Shown here: positions 34,214-46,075 of the stretch, one piece after another | How positions within the stretch are numbered: position 1 is the stretch's first letter | How the letters are laid out: every line of letters begins with the position of its first letter | NCBI GenBank assembly: GCA_023525975.1 | Contig: CM042044.1 | Coordinates: 6,868,501 to 6,932,500, forward strand | Direction: 5' to 3' | Length of the DNA: 64,000 nucleotides | From: Smallanthus sonchifolius | Taxonomy: Eukaryota; Streptophyta; Magnoliopsida; Asterales; Asteraceae | Made by a program: the position numbers and the translations under genes | Notes under the pieces: generated by a model | What the model saw: the letters and a program-made list of their open reading frames with translations, nothing else | Databases searched by the model: none | What the model was told of the DNA's origin: nothing

Positions 34214-34628
34214 AATGTATCTGATTCTAGTGTGACTGAGACAAGGAATTGGTGATATTTAGTGCATAAATAAACACTCAGTTGAGATACAAAAAAATTA
34301 CCAACCTCTTTCCATCTTTTGCAAAGGAGCGAGAGAAAACAATAACATCAGCCCCAAGCCTCATGGTACTTGTCTTGAAACCATTTCCGTCTGTCAAAAA
34401 TATGAAAAGTGGAAATAAATAACATAAATGAGTACAATAATGTATGCTTATTTGATCTCATTCCCCAAAAGTATAATCTTCCCAAAAACACAAAAGGGGT
34501 GGCATTTAATCGATTCATGGGAACTTAACTTACATTGTCCAATAGTGTCTGTATAATCTTGCTTTTCAAAGAATATCCAAGAGACATGCATTGTCTCATC
34601 TTATCTGGGTCCATCCCGCCACCATTAT

Positions 34629-35138
34629 CTATTATAGATAGTGGCCAAAATAGTTAGCAACAAAGACAGTATAGTTCTTGTGATCTTATTTAGTATGTTA
34701 ATTATTTATGTAATTCCAAAAAATGGACAAAAAACTCTTAATGACCCAACCTGTTTGGACCTGTTAATCAACCAGCCACCTGTTGACATAAAATTAAGAA
34801 GGTCCTATCACTATAGTTCTTGTGATCTTATTTAGTATGTTAATTATTTGTCAACCTCCGAATACGCCGAGAAAATTACATACTTTTATTTAAATTTAAA
34901 TGGTCCCATTATTTTTAATCATAACTAAATATATACCCGATCTAAAATTTAAATTACATATATTTCTCTCTTTTATAATTTTTTTATGATTATTGTTATT
35001 CCATTGATCATAACCTTAACTTCTGATTACCGTTTCCGGTCGATTTCAACATTCATCGTTGATTCGGATTGATTCCATCATCCAGTTGAGTGTATATGTA
35101 ATTAATGAAGGGGATATATGTAAATAAAATTTTGAGCT

Positions 35139-35186
<48 letters not shown>

Positions 35187-36661
35187 TGAAGTTTTTAGAA
35201 GGATATATGTAATTGGCCATATTTAAATTGACTTGATCAAAACACTACCATATAAAGCATGAGTCAATTGTATACGTCGTCACCATGTGTAACTCATTTA
35301 TGCTTCAATTAGAAAAGTTATATGATCCGTATAACTTTTTATCATACGACATATATATATATATATAAGATAAAAAATTTATTCATATGATCCATACAAT
35401 TTTTTTTTATTGTACGACATATATAAGATAAAATATAATTCATACGATTCATACAACTTATACTTATACGGTCTGTATATCATCTGCTGTCTAAATAGTA
35501 TGCATAATATCAAGTAAATTTTAAGACGTGCCATGAGCAATCTCGAATCCAACATATAATCTAATTGAATTACTTTAATAAGTAAGATATTTTTTTACAA
35601 AAAATAAAGATAGTTCTATATCAAACCTGAAATTTCGACAAATCAATCTCAACTATTAGTTTAATGTTATCACACAAAATATTTTATAATTGATCTTCAT
35701 CAAACATTCATAAAATTATCAAATGTTTGAATAAAAAACTTAGAAGAAAAGTTAAGATTATATAACTGTTATTATTAATAAGTTTGAGTGAATTTTGAAG
35801 GACATTGTCAATGTCAGTTGGGATGGGGATGATCATGTTACTTTGTTTCTCTCTGGGAGATGACTTTTCGATGTATTTGAATATTGGAATGAGATCATGT
35901 TTTGGTTGATTAGGTTAATGAGATCATGACTTTTTAATCCCTTTATCAAGTTTGGGTATATACTCTACTTTGATGGGTTATGGTCCGTTGATGGGTGAGT
36001 TAGGGTTTTTTTAAGAACATGAAGTGAAAAATTACATAAATAGTTTTTTAATAAATAAAAAGACCATTATACCCTCATTTGCAAGACACATATCTATATT
36101 TAACAGAAAAAGTTAACACCAAATAGCAGAAAGGACGAAATATGTGCAAAATTTTCAAAAAAGACAACCTCTGTAAATATTGAAGTCAAAGGACATAAAT
36201 TACTAAAGCATAATTTGTGTAATTTACTCTACATTTTAAATGAGTTAGGCTAAAATGCTAAATATATAAGAAAAACAACGTTAAAACTGTTATATTCTCC
36301 TTAAAAAGACAAGTTCGAAAACATTTTCTATAAAAAAAATGTAACGTATTTTAAAAATGAATAAAAAATAATACTTTTTTGTTAAAAAAAATTACGAGTA
36401 TTAAATAAACAAATAAAAATCATTTTTAAATAAGAAACATTTTTTTTTAAATTAGAAAAAAAACCGTTCTCCAAAAAAAATTAAAAATCGTTTTCAAAAA
36501 CACCTTTCTTAACTAGTAATTAAACCTTTTTTTGTCTTTAAAAAATAATAATGCAGCGATTTTATAAAAACACCATAAAAAAGTTGATTTTATGTTTTCT
36601 AACCCATTAACTAATGAGTCAGAATAACTCGTGTATGAACTATGTTTCAGCGTTGATAGTT
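34629..36661. other. AT-rich region upstream of the MORC remnant
   Basis: The N-terminal MORC exons should lie here or beyond, but no minus-strand frame resembling them was recognised. It holds a direct repeat of about 40 bp (near 34669-34708 and 34812-34851), a (TA)n tract at about 35141-35180, and AT-rich filler. Confidence 0.5.
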
Positions 36662-38518
36662 TGTAAGACCCTAAACTTAGGAGGACTAATAGTTAGTAAC
36701 TCATAACATACAAAGTTCTTAAACAAAAAAATAATTCGTTGAAATAAGCAGCGGGACATAATTCAAAAATAACATAAATTGTCTTAAATCAAAAACATAA
36801 AGTTCATAAACATAGAAGGGGATGCTAGTTTTCCTCACGAGAGTAATCTTTCGCATCGATCCAAGCACCATCCTAAGACTACACCACGATCTACACTTAA
36901 CCCGGTATGCACACTAAAAGTCAGCTACACTGAGTGAGTTCTAATTTACATAAAAACATGTGAAGAGGGATTCATTCGTAAGCATAAAACATATAAACCT
37001 TTTAAAATGAAACGTACACAAAACATATATCACAAGTCATATATAAATATCTTGATATACGTCATCTCCTAAGTGTCAGTATTGTTGTTTACAACTATAT
37101 GTGTAGACCGACAATACGCATCGACATCTATGGTTCCTACGTCCATAACAATGTCAGATCATTAATTTAACCTTAGAGGTCACGTTCACACCGAAGCGGT
37201 CATCATCACTTCCATCCACAGTTGAACAACCGTTGACTAGCCATAAAGGCCTCTATAAAGGTGTTGCCAAACTTTTACATACTTTTAACATAGCACCTAT
37301 CCCTGAATGGACCATAACACATTTCGAGAATGTAATGACTTTATACAAGTTTTACCCTCCTCCTTTTAGAAACATTAACTTTTATTCATTCTTAAACATT
37401 CGTAGATGTTAGTAAACATTTGTACGTTTCATGAGTGAAAACCTTTTATTTGAAAATCGATTAACAAGCATGCACATTACCCCAAATTGTAGCCCGGTTT
37501 TAATCTTTTAAACGTATTGGGCATAACTTGAATATTTTCTTATCTTGTATTTGGGATATGTTAAACATTAAACACTAGTTTTATTAAGGTAATGGGCCAG
37601 ATGCCACATTAGTATCATAGATAACATGAGAACGCCGTAAATGGCGGTTGACAATTTGGGAGTTTATCCCTAACCGTCTGTTAGACGGTTTCTCCCTGAA
37701 ACGTTGTGTTCCCATGGTTGGTGTCTGTTGAAATAGTATAAGAAGTCTGAAACATGTCAAACTCTTGATCTCCCACTTATCGTATTATCAAGAAACAATT
37801 GTTTGTGTATTTTAAGTTCTTTATCAAGTTTGCAATTATGGACTCGTTAAAGAATCACTCTATACCAGAATCTCAGTTTCGTTTTCAAGATACAAAGGGT
37901 TGTAAAATTAGTAAAAAAGGGGTTTCTAGAACTCACCTATTAGCATACTAAGGAATTCAACAGAAAGAAATCTACACAAGGCGTCTAAAGTCTGAATGAA
38001 GAGTTAAATGCAAACTAGGTTTAAACTAGATAACTTCCAGTCGGAACTACACTTTCGGCCAGAACTTCCAATCGGCTGGAACATACTTTCAGCCGGAACT
38101 ATAAACTTTCGGCCGATTCACGGGTTTTTACCAAAAATGACGATTTCGGTCCAAATCTCCAACTTTTTACGTCCAAACCTTTAGTTTAACTCATACAAGG
38201 CTAGATCTAGTGTTTTTATGCCATTTAACATGTAAAAATTTGACCTTTTATTATAAACCCAAAAGCAGAGATCTAGGTGTTGATGTTACCTCAAATATCA
38301 ACCAGAAGCTGATGCTATTGTCTTCCCCTTTGCTTGAGATCAAAAGTTGGTGCAAAACTCCATAAAATTCAGTCTCTCTTTAGCTTTCTCTCATTTCTCT
38401 CTCTCTCTCTAAGATTACAAGTAGGTGATGAGTTAGGGGGAGGGTTTTCCACTTTGAAATGTGTTGATCTAGATCCCTCCTTTATTATTATTTTAAAAAC
38501 TCGGTTTCGGGTGTTACA
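36662..38518 (-). repeat. Gypsy 3' LTR, 1857 bp
   Basis: On the minus strand it begins TGTAACACCCGAAACCGAG just after a purine tract (gtaagaggg) that follows the polyprotein end, and it finishes GGGTCTTACA at 36662. No second copy is present in the window. Confidence 0.65.
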
Positions 38519-38539
38519 AATATACCCTCTTACAACAAG

Positions 38540-38686
38540 TTTCGTCCTTGAAACTTGTTGTATAACGGATGACTGTGGGCAATACTTCCTCATTTTCTCT
38601 TCCGACTCCCAAGTAGACTCAGACCCCTTTCGATGTCTCCATTGTACCTTTACTTGCTTAAGGACTTTGTTTCTCAATTGCATTTA
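38540..38686 (-). pseudogene. Gypsy polyprotein C-terminus
   Basis: Reads QLRNKVLKQVKVQWRHRKGS and then ESTWESEEKMRKYCPQ. It follows on from the block that ends DRK at about 42236, on the other side of the inserted 3.5-kb LTR. Confidence 0.75.
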
Positions 38687-38691
38687 TTTCT

Positions 38692-40827
38692 TGTAATAAC
38701 CGAAAATTTTAAAACATAAATTAGATTAGCACGAATAAATTTTAACGTGTCAGGTATTAATGATACGGTATTAAACTATATTTGATGACAAGTTTGACGT
38801 TTTAAAAAAATAATACTATCCCGAAGGGAAATTTCTAGATTTTGATTTGAACAAAAATCTAAAACGCATAAATAAAATTTTGAATTAATTTTATAATTTG
38901 TAAATTTTTATAAACAATGTTAATTATCAATTTTAAATAATTTTACTAAAATATAGAAGTTTATAGAAAATTTATAAGAAGTTTATAGATATCTAATGAA
39001 ATCAAATAAATATTGTACACCCAACCCAAGACTAAAACTAGTTGTATAATTAGTTTCTTCACAAAAGTTAAATAAATAATTGATAGTAAAAAGAAAATTA
39101 AATAAAGGAGTGTTACAGTGGAGAAAATACAGCAGACCATGCTTGCAGTCCATCCCATTTCCTGTTTCGTTTTCTCCGCACGTCAATCGTCGGAGATCAT
39201 GCTATAAGCCACGCGACCTCGGCTATAAAATCCATGATTTAGACTTCAGAAAAGGATGCACCAATTTCAGGAACTCAGTCCCACTTTTACTCTCGTACCA
39301 CTCCGTGTTGATTTTCGTAGCCATCTGAGACCACCGGCGTTAGTGTTCGATTTTCCGGCGACACCAAGGAACTTCCGGTGTGAGTCCCACGTCGCAACCG
39401 AGGTATCCTTTCTATCTTTTAACCTAAATTGATGTTTAATAATTATACATATGCTTGTTTAAGTTGCTACTTAATCTCGAATTATAAATGGTAACTTTCC
39501 GGCAACCTGTAAAACCTTTGTGAAGAAGATGACACTCAAACCAAAGAAGTTGTTTGATAAATTTAATAACAAGATTCAAATCACTAAGTTCATATTACTT
39601 TCTGGCCACAACTTCGATTCTAATTAAAATTTTCTTTTATCAATTTATTTTTGAGGTTAATGGATCACTTAGCAACTTACTTTAGTAATGAACAGATTTT
39701 AGTAAAGAACAAATTTATACTTTTGACTAAAAAATCGAGCAACTGACAGAATATTCAGTCCTCTATTGATAACTTTAGTCAATGCTCATCTTGTTTCCTC
39801 GAAAATACTGGTCTGTTCATTTTGGATAGTGTCTATGTGCCTTGTTTTTGTTGTTTGTATATGTTTTTGTGCAATTCTAGCTTTGTGTGTTACATATCAT
39901 CTTGGATAGTCTTTTGACTGGCTTATTATTGTATAGTGGTTTTCCTATGGTCATTGGTTAATTGATGAAAAAAGTAAAAATTTTCTGATTTGTTTACATA
40001 GTTTTTACACATGTTTATTTGATTGTTACACATGTGTAAACTGAATTTACACCCGTGTAAAAAGTTTTGTACATGTGTATATACAAAATGTAAATCGTCT
40101 TTTATGTCTTTATCTTTGTAAACTATATATTTGTGGTGTTACTGATTTTTGTTGCTCATTTTTAGGTTATATTTCGCTTAGAAGTTGTTTCAAGTTCTGG
40201 GTTCAAGATCAAAAAAGTGAAATGGGTTCAAGTTCTATGGATGTCTATCTAGGTCTACAAGATTTCTTAATATTTATCATGTAGGGTTGATATTTGGGTT
40301 TTTTAGTTTGATTTTACAAATAGGGTTTGATTTTTACACATATGTATTCGATTTTTAAACATGTGTATTTGAACTTTTACATAAGTGTAAACTAAATCTA
40401 CACTTGTGTAAAGAGTTTTTATTCATGTGTATTTGATTTTATTTTGTTTATATAGTGTAATTATTGGTTTTATAGATGTGTTTTAGATTTTACACTAGAT
40501 AAAACTTGGTTTTGGGTTTTTACTCATATTTATATTGATTCTTACACATGTTTATTTGGTTTTTACACAGGTGTAAAAACGTGTTTTTCATTTGTTTTAT
40601 AGATCTAGAGATAGTTAAAAAAAATTATGATTTAATTAAAAAAGAAATAAAAAGTGTAATTATTTTTATACCCCTGTAATAAATATGGACTATATGTTTT
40701 TTTAATTAAAAATAAAAAACTAAGATTTAATTATAGCCACAAAATAAAATATTTAAAATAGAAGATGTGGCTAGAGAAGAGTTTATGGGTTTTTATAATA
40801 AAATTGGGTTTCCATTTGATACATCCC

Positions 40828-40883
<56 letters not shown>

Positions 40884-42234
40884 ATTTATTTTAAAAATTA
40901 AATAAGTTGTCTGGATTTGAAACTTAGTTATATAAAAGTGTATGTTTTCATAAATTAATGATGTGGGATTATTTTTATAAACTGGTTGAACTAATGTATA
41001 TAAAGTGTAGTTTAATCAAATGACGTATTAGAACAAATGGATAAATTATAACCATACCATTTTAGAAACCTTTTAGTTTGCATGTTAAATATTGTTACTT
41101 TAAATAATTGTCCAAAGCCTATGAATAATAAAACAAAATACCGCAATCAGAATCTTATGCGTATAATTTTATAATTACAACGATATTGTAGGATCTCGTG
41201 GTCGTATAGACGAAACCTGTTATCTCAGTTTTGTGACCATCGCTTAAGGTATGGATAGTCTGAAACCCTTTCTTTTGATACGTGTTCATGTTTTAAAATT
41301 GGGTTTTGAAAGTTAAAGGTATTTCAAAATGTTTTACATTTGTTATTTGGAAAATGGTTTACGAAATTTGTTGTTTACTTGTTTATGAGTTTGCATGTTT
41401 GTGAGTCTACGAGTTTACTAGTTTGCATGTTTACGGGATTGCATGCTTACTAGTTTACAAATTTACAAGTTACTAGCTTACATGTTTACACGTTATAAGT
41501 TTTGAATGAATTTAAGTTTACAATCAAGTTTACATATGTGTATATATTTTGTTACCCAAGTCGTTCCCTTTTCTGTGAGGACGACCACAGACCCATCATT
41601 GTGGCATAAAATGATGAGGCACAATCTGTGACGGTGAATTGAGTTCACAGTGTCTCTTCTGTTTTAGTTTAAGGACTTCTGTTTACTCATTTGAGTTCCG
41701 AATTATTCAGATGCGTATGTATCGATCCTAGGACATGAGTGTATATTTTAGTGGATGGTTTGTATGAAATGCCCATGCACCATCTCACTTCTGCTACGCT
41801 GGTTCGCTACTTGCATTCTGTTAAATTTATGTTTAGTTAAATTACGACTATGGGTACATCCGTATGAAATATCATGATTTGATTTGGTTGTCTGCACTTC
41901 TGTTATTTATATAATTTTGATAATTATAAGCTTTTTTTTAAAGAAAAACATGTCATTTTATTACCCTCTATCTGCTCACTGGGCAAAATTAATTTATTTT
42001 GCTCAGACGTACCTTTTTGTGTTTTCCTTGTTTTACGCCAGGTTTTCAAGATAGTCGGGGACGGGACATAGAAGAGATCTCGAGAGTTAAAAAGGACACC
42101 ATAATTAGTAATTGTAATGATTCAAATTAAGTATTTATGTTGAATTATATACCTGTTAGGTAATTATGAAATGATGTTTGTAATTTGATTCTGTAAAAGT
42201 GGCACGTCGACCTTGGTCAGGTCGGGGTGTTACA
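38692..42234 (+). mobile_element. Solo LTR, about 3.5 kb, inserted in gypsy pol
   Basis: Starts TGTAATAACCGAAAA and ends GGTCGGGGTGTTACA, the TG..CA ends of a long gypsy LTR. The flanks tttct (38687-38691) and tttcc (42235-42239) are close to a 5-bp duplication. The host polyprotein reads up to DRK on one side and QLRNK on the other, confirming an insertion. A TATA box (ggctataaaa, 39221-39230) precedes a leader-like stretch. No internal coding region, hence a solo LTR left by recombination. Contains (TA)n at about 40837-40880 and many acacatgtgtaaa-like motifs at 40000-40600. Confidence 0.7.
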
Positions 42235-42812
42235 TTTCCGGTCGAGGATTGCTACCAACTCCTCGATGTAATTCAGTTTGTCGTCAATTTCAATGTCGTT
42301 CATCGGCACATGAGCGTCCTCTTCAGTTAAACATTTACGCAAATGCAATACATGAAATGTGGGATGTATCCCACTCAATTCTTTCGGTAATTCAAGTTGG
42401 TAAGCAACCTCACCCACACGTGCCGAAATCCTAGATGGCCTAATGAACCGGGGACTTAGCTTGCCGCGCTTGCGGAACCCGATTAAACCTTTCCATCGTG
42501 AGACCTTTAACATGAGTTTATCCCCAACATTAAATTTTATTGGCCTACGCCTTTAGTCCGCATAAGACTTTTGTCTATCCTTTGTCGCTTTCATGAACGC
42601 TTTTATCTTATCAAACTTTTCGGTTGTGGACGTAACAACTTCTAAACTTCTCAATTCTCTCTATTCGATGTCACCCAACAAATGGGAGTACTACATATAC
42701 TCCCGTATAACATTTCGTAGGGTGGTATGTCGATGCTTGCATGGTAGCTATTGTTGTAAGATTCTTCCAATGGTAAATGATTATCCTAGCTCCCATTGAA
42801 ATCAATAATGCA
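42235..42812 (-). pseudogene. Gypsy integrase C-terminal region
   Basis: The minus frame reads SWKG-like LMLKVSRWKGLIGFRKRGKL, SPRFIRPSRISARVGEVAYQ, LELPKELSGIHPTFHVLHLR and ends LNYIEELVAILDRK at the LTR insertion. Further upstream, LPLEESYNNSYHASIDMPPY and an ICWV block are readable with stops between. Non-functional. Confidence 0.75.
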
Positions 42813-42820
42813 GACACAGA

Positions 42821-43438
42821 CAATGGCGGATCCAGAGATTTTTTTCATGGGGGTATAATGTTTTTGGGGTCGGTTGTCTGTCGCTAACTATTGATTTTTT
42901 TTTATCCGGTTCAGGTCGGGTCAGGTTACATAATAGACACATTGTTCATTGATTACAAGAATCAAATAACTGCTACTAGTATACTACAGAATCAAAAATC
43001 AAATACACTCACATACAGGGTTGTCAAAAAGTTCGCGACTCGTGGCTCGCTTAAGAAAAGCTCACTCGAACTCGGCTCCTTTGTAAACGAGCCGAGCCCG
43101 AGCCAAGGTAATATCGGTAGCCGTTACTTAGATTTTTTATTAGGCCAAAATGTTTATAAATTTAAATGTGTAATGAGTTAACTAAATGTGGGCTTAATGT
43201 CTAAATGGGTAATACGTTAACTAAATGTGGGGCTTAATTGCTTAAATGACTAAGTTTTTAGTCCAAATATCCAAGTAAGTTATTAGTTTAAACATGAGTC
43301 GGTGATAAAAATTATTTTTTCTTGGAGTCGGTCTTAAAATTTCTTTGCGGTCGGTCGAGATTATACGCCATATATAACAAATAATATTTTTTCATGGTTG
43401 TCGGCCGACCCCACTGGGTAGGGGTAGGTCCGCCATTG
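42821..43438. mobile_element. hAT-type MITE, 618 bp
   Basis: Inverted ends CAATGGCGGATCCAG and GTAGGTCCGCCATTG (first ten bases matching). The 8-base flanks gacacaga (42813-42820) and ggcacgga (43439-43446) agree at six positions, as in an aged hAT duplication. The interior is non-coding. It interrupts gypsy integrase. Confidence 0.75.
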
Positions 43439-43446
43439 GGCACGGA

Positions 43447-43612
43447 GCATGTCCTCCAGAGTTTGTATGGTACTTTCAGACTGATCATCTGTCTGTGGAT
43501 GATAAGCGGTGCTGATATTAAATCTCGTCCCCATAGATTCTTGAAACCTCCTCGAGAATCTTAATGTGAACCGTGTATCTATGTCGGAGATAACAGACAA
43601 CAGGTACTCCAT
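43447..43612 (-). pseudogene. Gypsy integrase core fragment
   Basis: Reads LLSVISDIDTRFTLRFSRRF, QESMGTRFNISTAYHPQTDD and QSESTIQTLEDMLRA, the second catalytic Asp to Glu part of a retroviral-type integrase. Cut by the MITE at 43438 and with no upstream pol beyond 43612. Confidence 0.8.
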
Positions 43613-43869
43613 TTCAAGTTACAACTCTATTTTAAATTTCTTAAAATCGTGAAATAAATTGTTTATTTTCTAATATTAATGTTCTAGACATACGTGCTCA
43701 ATCCTTCTGATTCACCATCAAGACTAACTTGCTCAGTTACTAATTCAATAGAGTAAAATAACCTTAAGATTTTTTGGAGCTCTTGCATCCATTTTAGGTT
43801 AATCTATGTTTTTCTCGATCCAAATTTGACGGATTTTCTTCAATGAAGTTAGGCCGATCATAAAAGGCG

Positions 43870-44465
43870 AACCAAAAAGCTAACGGTCTAGCCTAACCAA
43901 TCAACATTATGGTTACGTATTTTTCACTTATTACGTATATACATACGTATACATGCACATATAAATACTATTAAATTTCTTATAGATTTAGCCAATGAAA
44001 GTCAATCCAGTGGTGCATGGCGACAAATAGGATCTTGCCTAATCAATCAACATTATAGTTATGTATTTTTCACTTATCACGTATGTACATACGTATACAT
44101 GTACATACAGATACTATTAATTTCTTAGAGTTAGTCAATCCATTGGTTAACCAAGGCTATAAATAGGGTCTTGCCTAACCAATCATCATTTTTTGTTTTC
44201 ACATTTTAGTCTTTTATCACGCATGTTTACGTGTATACATGCACGTATAAATACTATTATTTGATATTAATTATACTTATGTTTCTCAATCAAACTTTGA
44301 TTTGAATTCTTAATAAAGCTAGCCAAAGCCGGCCTAAAGCTTAATTAGGAAAAATAAGGTCGCCTAACCAATCAACATTTTGGTTCATGTGTTTACTTGC
44401 TTATAACGTATGTGCATACCTATAAATGCATACATATAATATAATGCACACATAAATACTACTTT
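43870..44465. repeat. Diverged tandem repeat, about four units
   Basis: A unit of about 120-190 bp recurs four times. Each has cctaaccaatcaacatt or similar, a ttcacttat.acgta block, an acatacgtatacatgca block and ataaatactatt. Starts near 43892, 44037, 44173 and 44358. Unit length varies, so the array is old. Confidence 0.7.
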
Positions 44466-44479
44466 TTAATATATTTTTT

Positions 44480-44720
44480 TTAACAACAAATGTCCGAAAA
44501 CCTAGGATTACCCTGGCAAATAGATCACTCTTTCCGCCCAAAGAACAAAAGGGTGGTGACCCGACCCGACACCACCTAGGAGAAAACCCAGAACTGCAAA
44601 AACGCCCTGACTTAACCCGGAACATTTTTTTCCAAGCGAGACTCCAATCCATGACCTCTCATTTAGAAAGTTATGAGTCTACCACCCAACCAGAAGACTT
44701 GATAGTTTTAATCTCTTTTT
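44480..44720 (-). repeat. SINE-like unit 1
   Basis: On the minus strand it begins near 44695 with gttgggtggtagactcataa (A-box-like) followed by ggattggagtctcg (weak B box), then a body with ccgggttaagtcagggcg. The layout matches the unit at 45594-45785. A tRNA-derived SINE is the best guess. Confidence 0.4.
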
Positions 44721-45593
44721 ATTTATGTAAACCTCCTCCCTCTCCTAAAATCATTTTCAATGAATTAATGGGAAAAATTTAAAATCTTGCTTTTCAAAAA
44801 AAAGGGAAAACTAAATTATTCAATTGACTTTTGACGTACTCTCATATTTTTTTTAAAGATAAATTTCTTAATTTTTGTTATAAGTGGAACTTGAATTCAT
44901 ATCTTTTTAAATCTTGGTGTTTCAAAAAGATTTTTCTTTATTATTGGGTCACCAACCCCAATGACATCTACTCTCATCTAACTTTAATTTATTTATATGG
45001 TACACACCAGGTACACACACCCACTCTAATTCAATGTATTCTTTTTGTAAAATTATAGTCATGAAAATGTAAACTGTTATTGGTGATACTAAAATTTAAT
45101 TTAAAAAGTCAAATTCATTTTCAACTACCGAGACCAAGTGTAATGGTACTGTGATCGGGGACTAGACCACATGGCCCCGTAATTGGGTGGGGAACACCGT
45201 TTTCGGGACGTTATTTAGGGCGTGTTTAAAAGGGGCGTAGGGGCAAGTGTGTGTGTTATGTATATATGTATATGTGTATATATGGATAGTAAAACTATTA
45301 CACATCTTAGTAATTGTGTTTAGTAATTACTTTTCTACCAACATGTTTTTCACTTTTCAATAAAACTATTACAAATAACATAACATGTGGGCATATAGTT
45401 ACCGACCTGCATCCAAGTAATTAATGTGCAACAAATTTCACCAAAAGCAAACCAACAAAAGGTTCTTGACCAATGAAATTGATCGAACATTAAATCAATT
45501 AAGTAAAATATATATTCCAAAGAAATAAATAGTTTGATTATGTTTGACGATATATTTGTTTGTTATTTTTTTTAACAGCTAACATCTAAATAT

Positions 45594-45785
45594 TCTAGGA
45601 TAATTGGATTTTCTCGGGGCAACACTTAGAACATCTAGGGCAGTCCACCACAGAAGAAACCCTCCTAACTGGATAAACTCCCTGACCTGGTTACTAACCT
45701 TTTTCTACTGTTGCCAGGATTCGAACCCAAGACCTCCACTATGGAAAATCTTAGGGCTATCATTGCACCAAATGGCCAACGGTAT
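45594..45785 (-). repeat. tRNA-derived SINE candidate 2
   Basis: The minus strand carries TGGTGCAATGA (10 of 11 to the Pol III A box) and, about 35 bases on, GGTTCGAATCC (perfect B box), followed by a body of about 110 bp with aaccaggtcagggag. Spacing and order fit a SINE. Ends and duplication not defined. Confidence 0.5.
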
Positions 45786-46075
45786 TCGTTTGTTATTTGC
45801 AAAGTAAATTACATGCATCGTCCCTATGGTTTGTCAAAATTTCATCTTTCGTCTATGGACTTCTAAAGTTACAAATTTGATCAAAAGTTTGGAAAAAAGT
45901 AATACCTATAGTATCTGAGCTGGATAGCCGTTAAAAAGCTCCGGTGTGCTGGAGTAAATTAACATTTTTACCCCTCCACTAATAAACAAAAACAAAAAGG
46001 TCAAAAACATTCATTAAAAAGCAAATAAATAAATGTGGACCCCACTAGTTTTTAAAATTAATAAAAAATAATAAA
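45786..46075. other. Intergenic DNA
   Basis: Short AT-rich stretch with part of another low-copy repeat (attacatgcatcgtccctatg, like the edge sequence of common plant TIR elements). No gene seen. Confidence 0.4.

Larger units (their letters stand above)
19685..34628 (-). pseudogene. MORC-family GHKL ATPase gene (MORC4/MORC7 type), 5'-truncated, probably broken
   Basis: Exons (minus): 34628-34534, 34390-34306, 33724-33704 (cut), 30668-30540, 30426-30328, 30238-30137, 29364-29203, 29129-29034, 28535-28484, 28382-28271, 28084-28011, 27898-27567 (or 27576), 21770-21676, 21582-21495, 20554-20432, 19774-19685. Blocks: DNGGGMDPDKMRQCMSLGYS (ATP-binding motif), GNGFKTSTMRLGADVIVFSR, STQSIGL, TRIIIYNLWDDDQGQLELDF, YSSILYLRIPPGFRIILRGN, AHIDVQGYNVYHKNRLIKPF, DGRGVIGVLEANFVEP, a Ser-rich linker and a C-terminal coiled coil. 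MORC ATPases act in gene silencing and immunity in the nucleus. Breaks: the N-terminal exons with the first ATP motif are not found; exon 34628-34534 is one base out of phase; exon 33724 is cut after 21 bases by an LTR, and the rest of that exon is not found. All other junctions keep phase. Confidence 0.8.
36662..43612 (-). mobile_element. Ty3/gypsy element fragment, minus, with nested insertions
   Basis: Read on the minus strand: integrase core (43612-43447), then a MITE insert, integrase C-terminal part (42812-42235), then a solo LTR insert, polyprotein end (38686-38540), then the 3' LTR from 38518 (TGTAACACCC) to 36662 (GTCTTACA), 1857 bp. Recognisable residues: TRFNISTAYHPQTDDQSEST, SPRFIRPSRISARVGEVAYQ, LSGIHPTFHVLHLRK, VKVQWRHRKGSESTWESEEK. 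Tail features fit plant chromovirus-type gypsy elements. The 5' half (gag, RT, RNase H, 5' LTR) is missing beyond 43612. Confidence 0.8.
43613..45590. other. Gene-free repeat region
   Basis: Holds a diverged tandem array (43870-44465) and a SINE-like unit (44480-44720). No credible coding sequence. Confidence 0.5.

Noticed and set aside
38334..38696. Plus-strand frame of 120 residues
   Set aside because: Opposite strand of the gypsy polyprotein end and LTR start; no own features.
42821..43438. Possible host exon inside the 618-bp insert
   Set aside because: Inverted ends and near 8-bp duplication show it is a MITE; its short frames have no domain.
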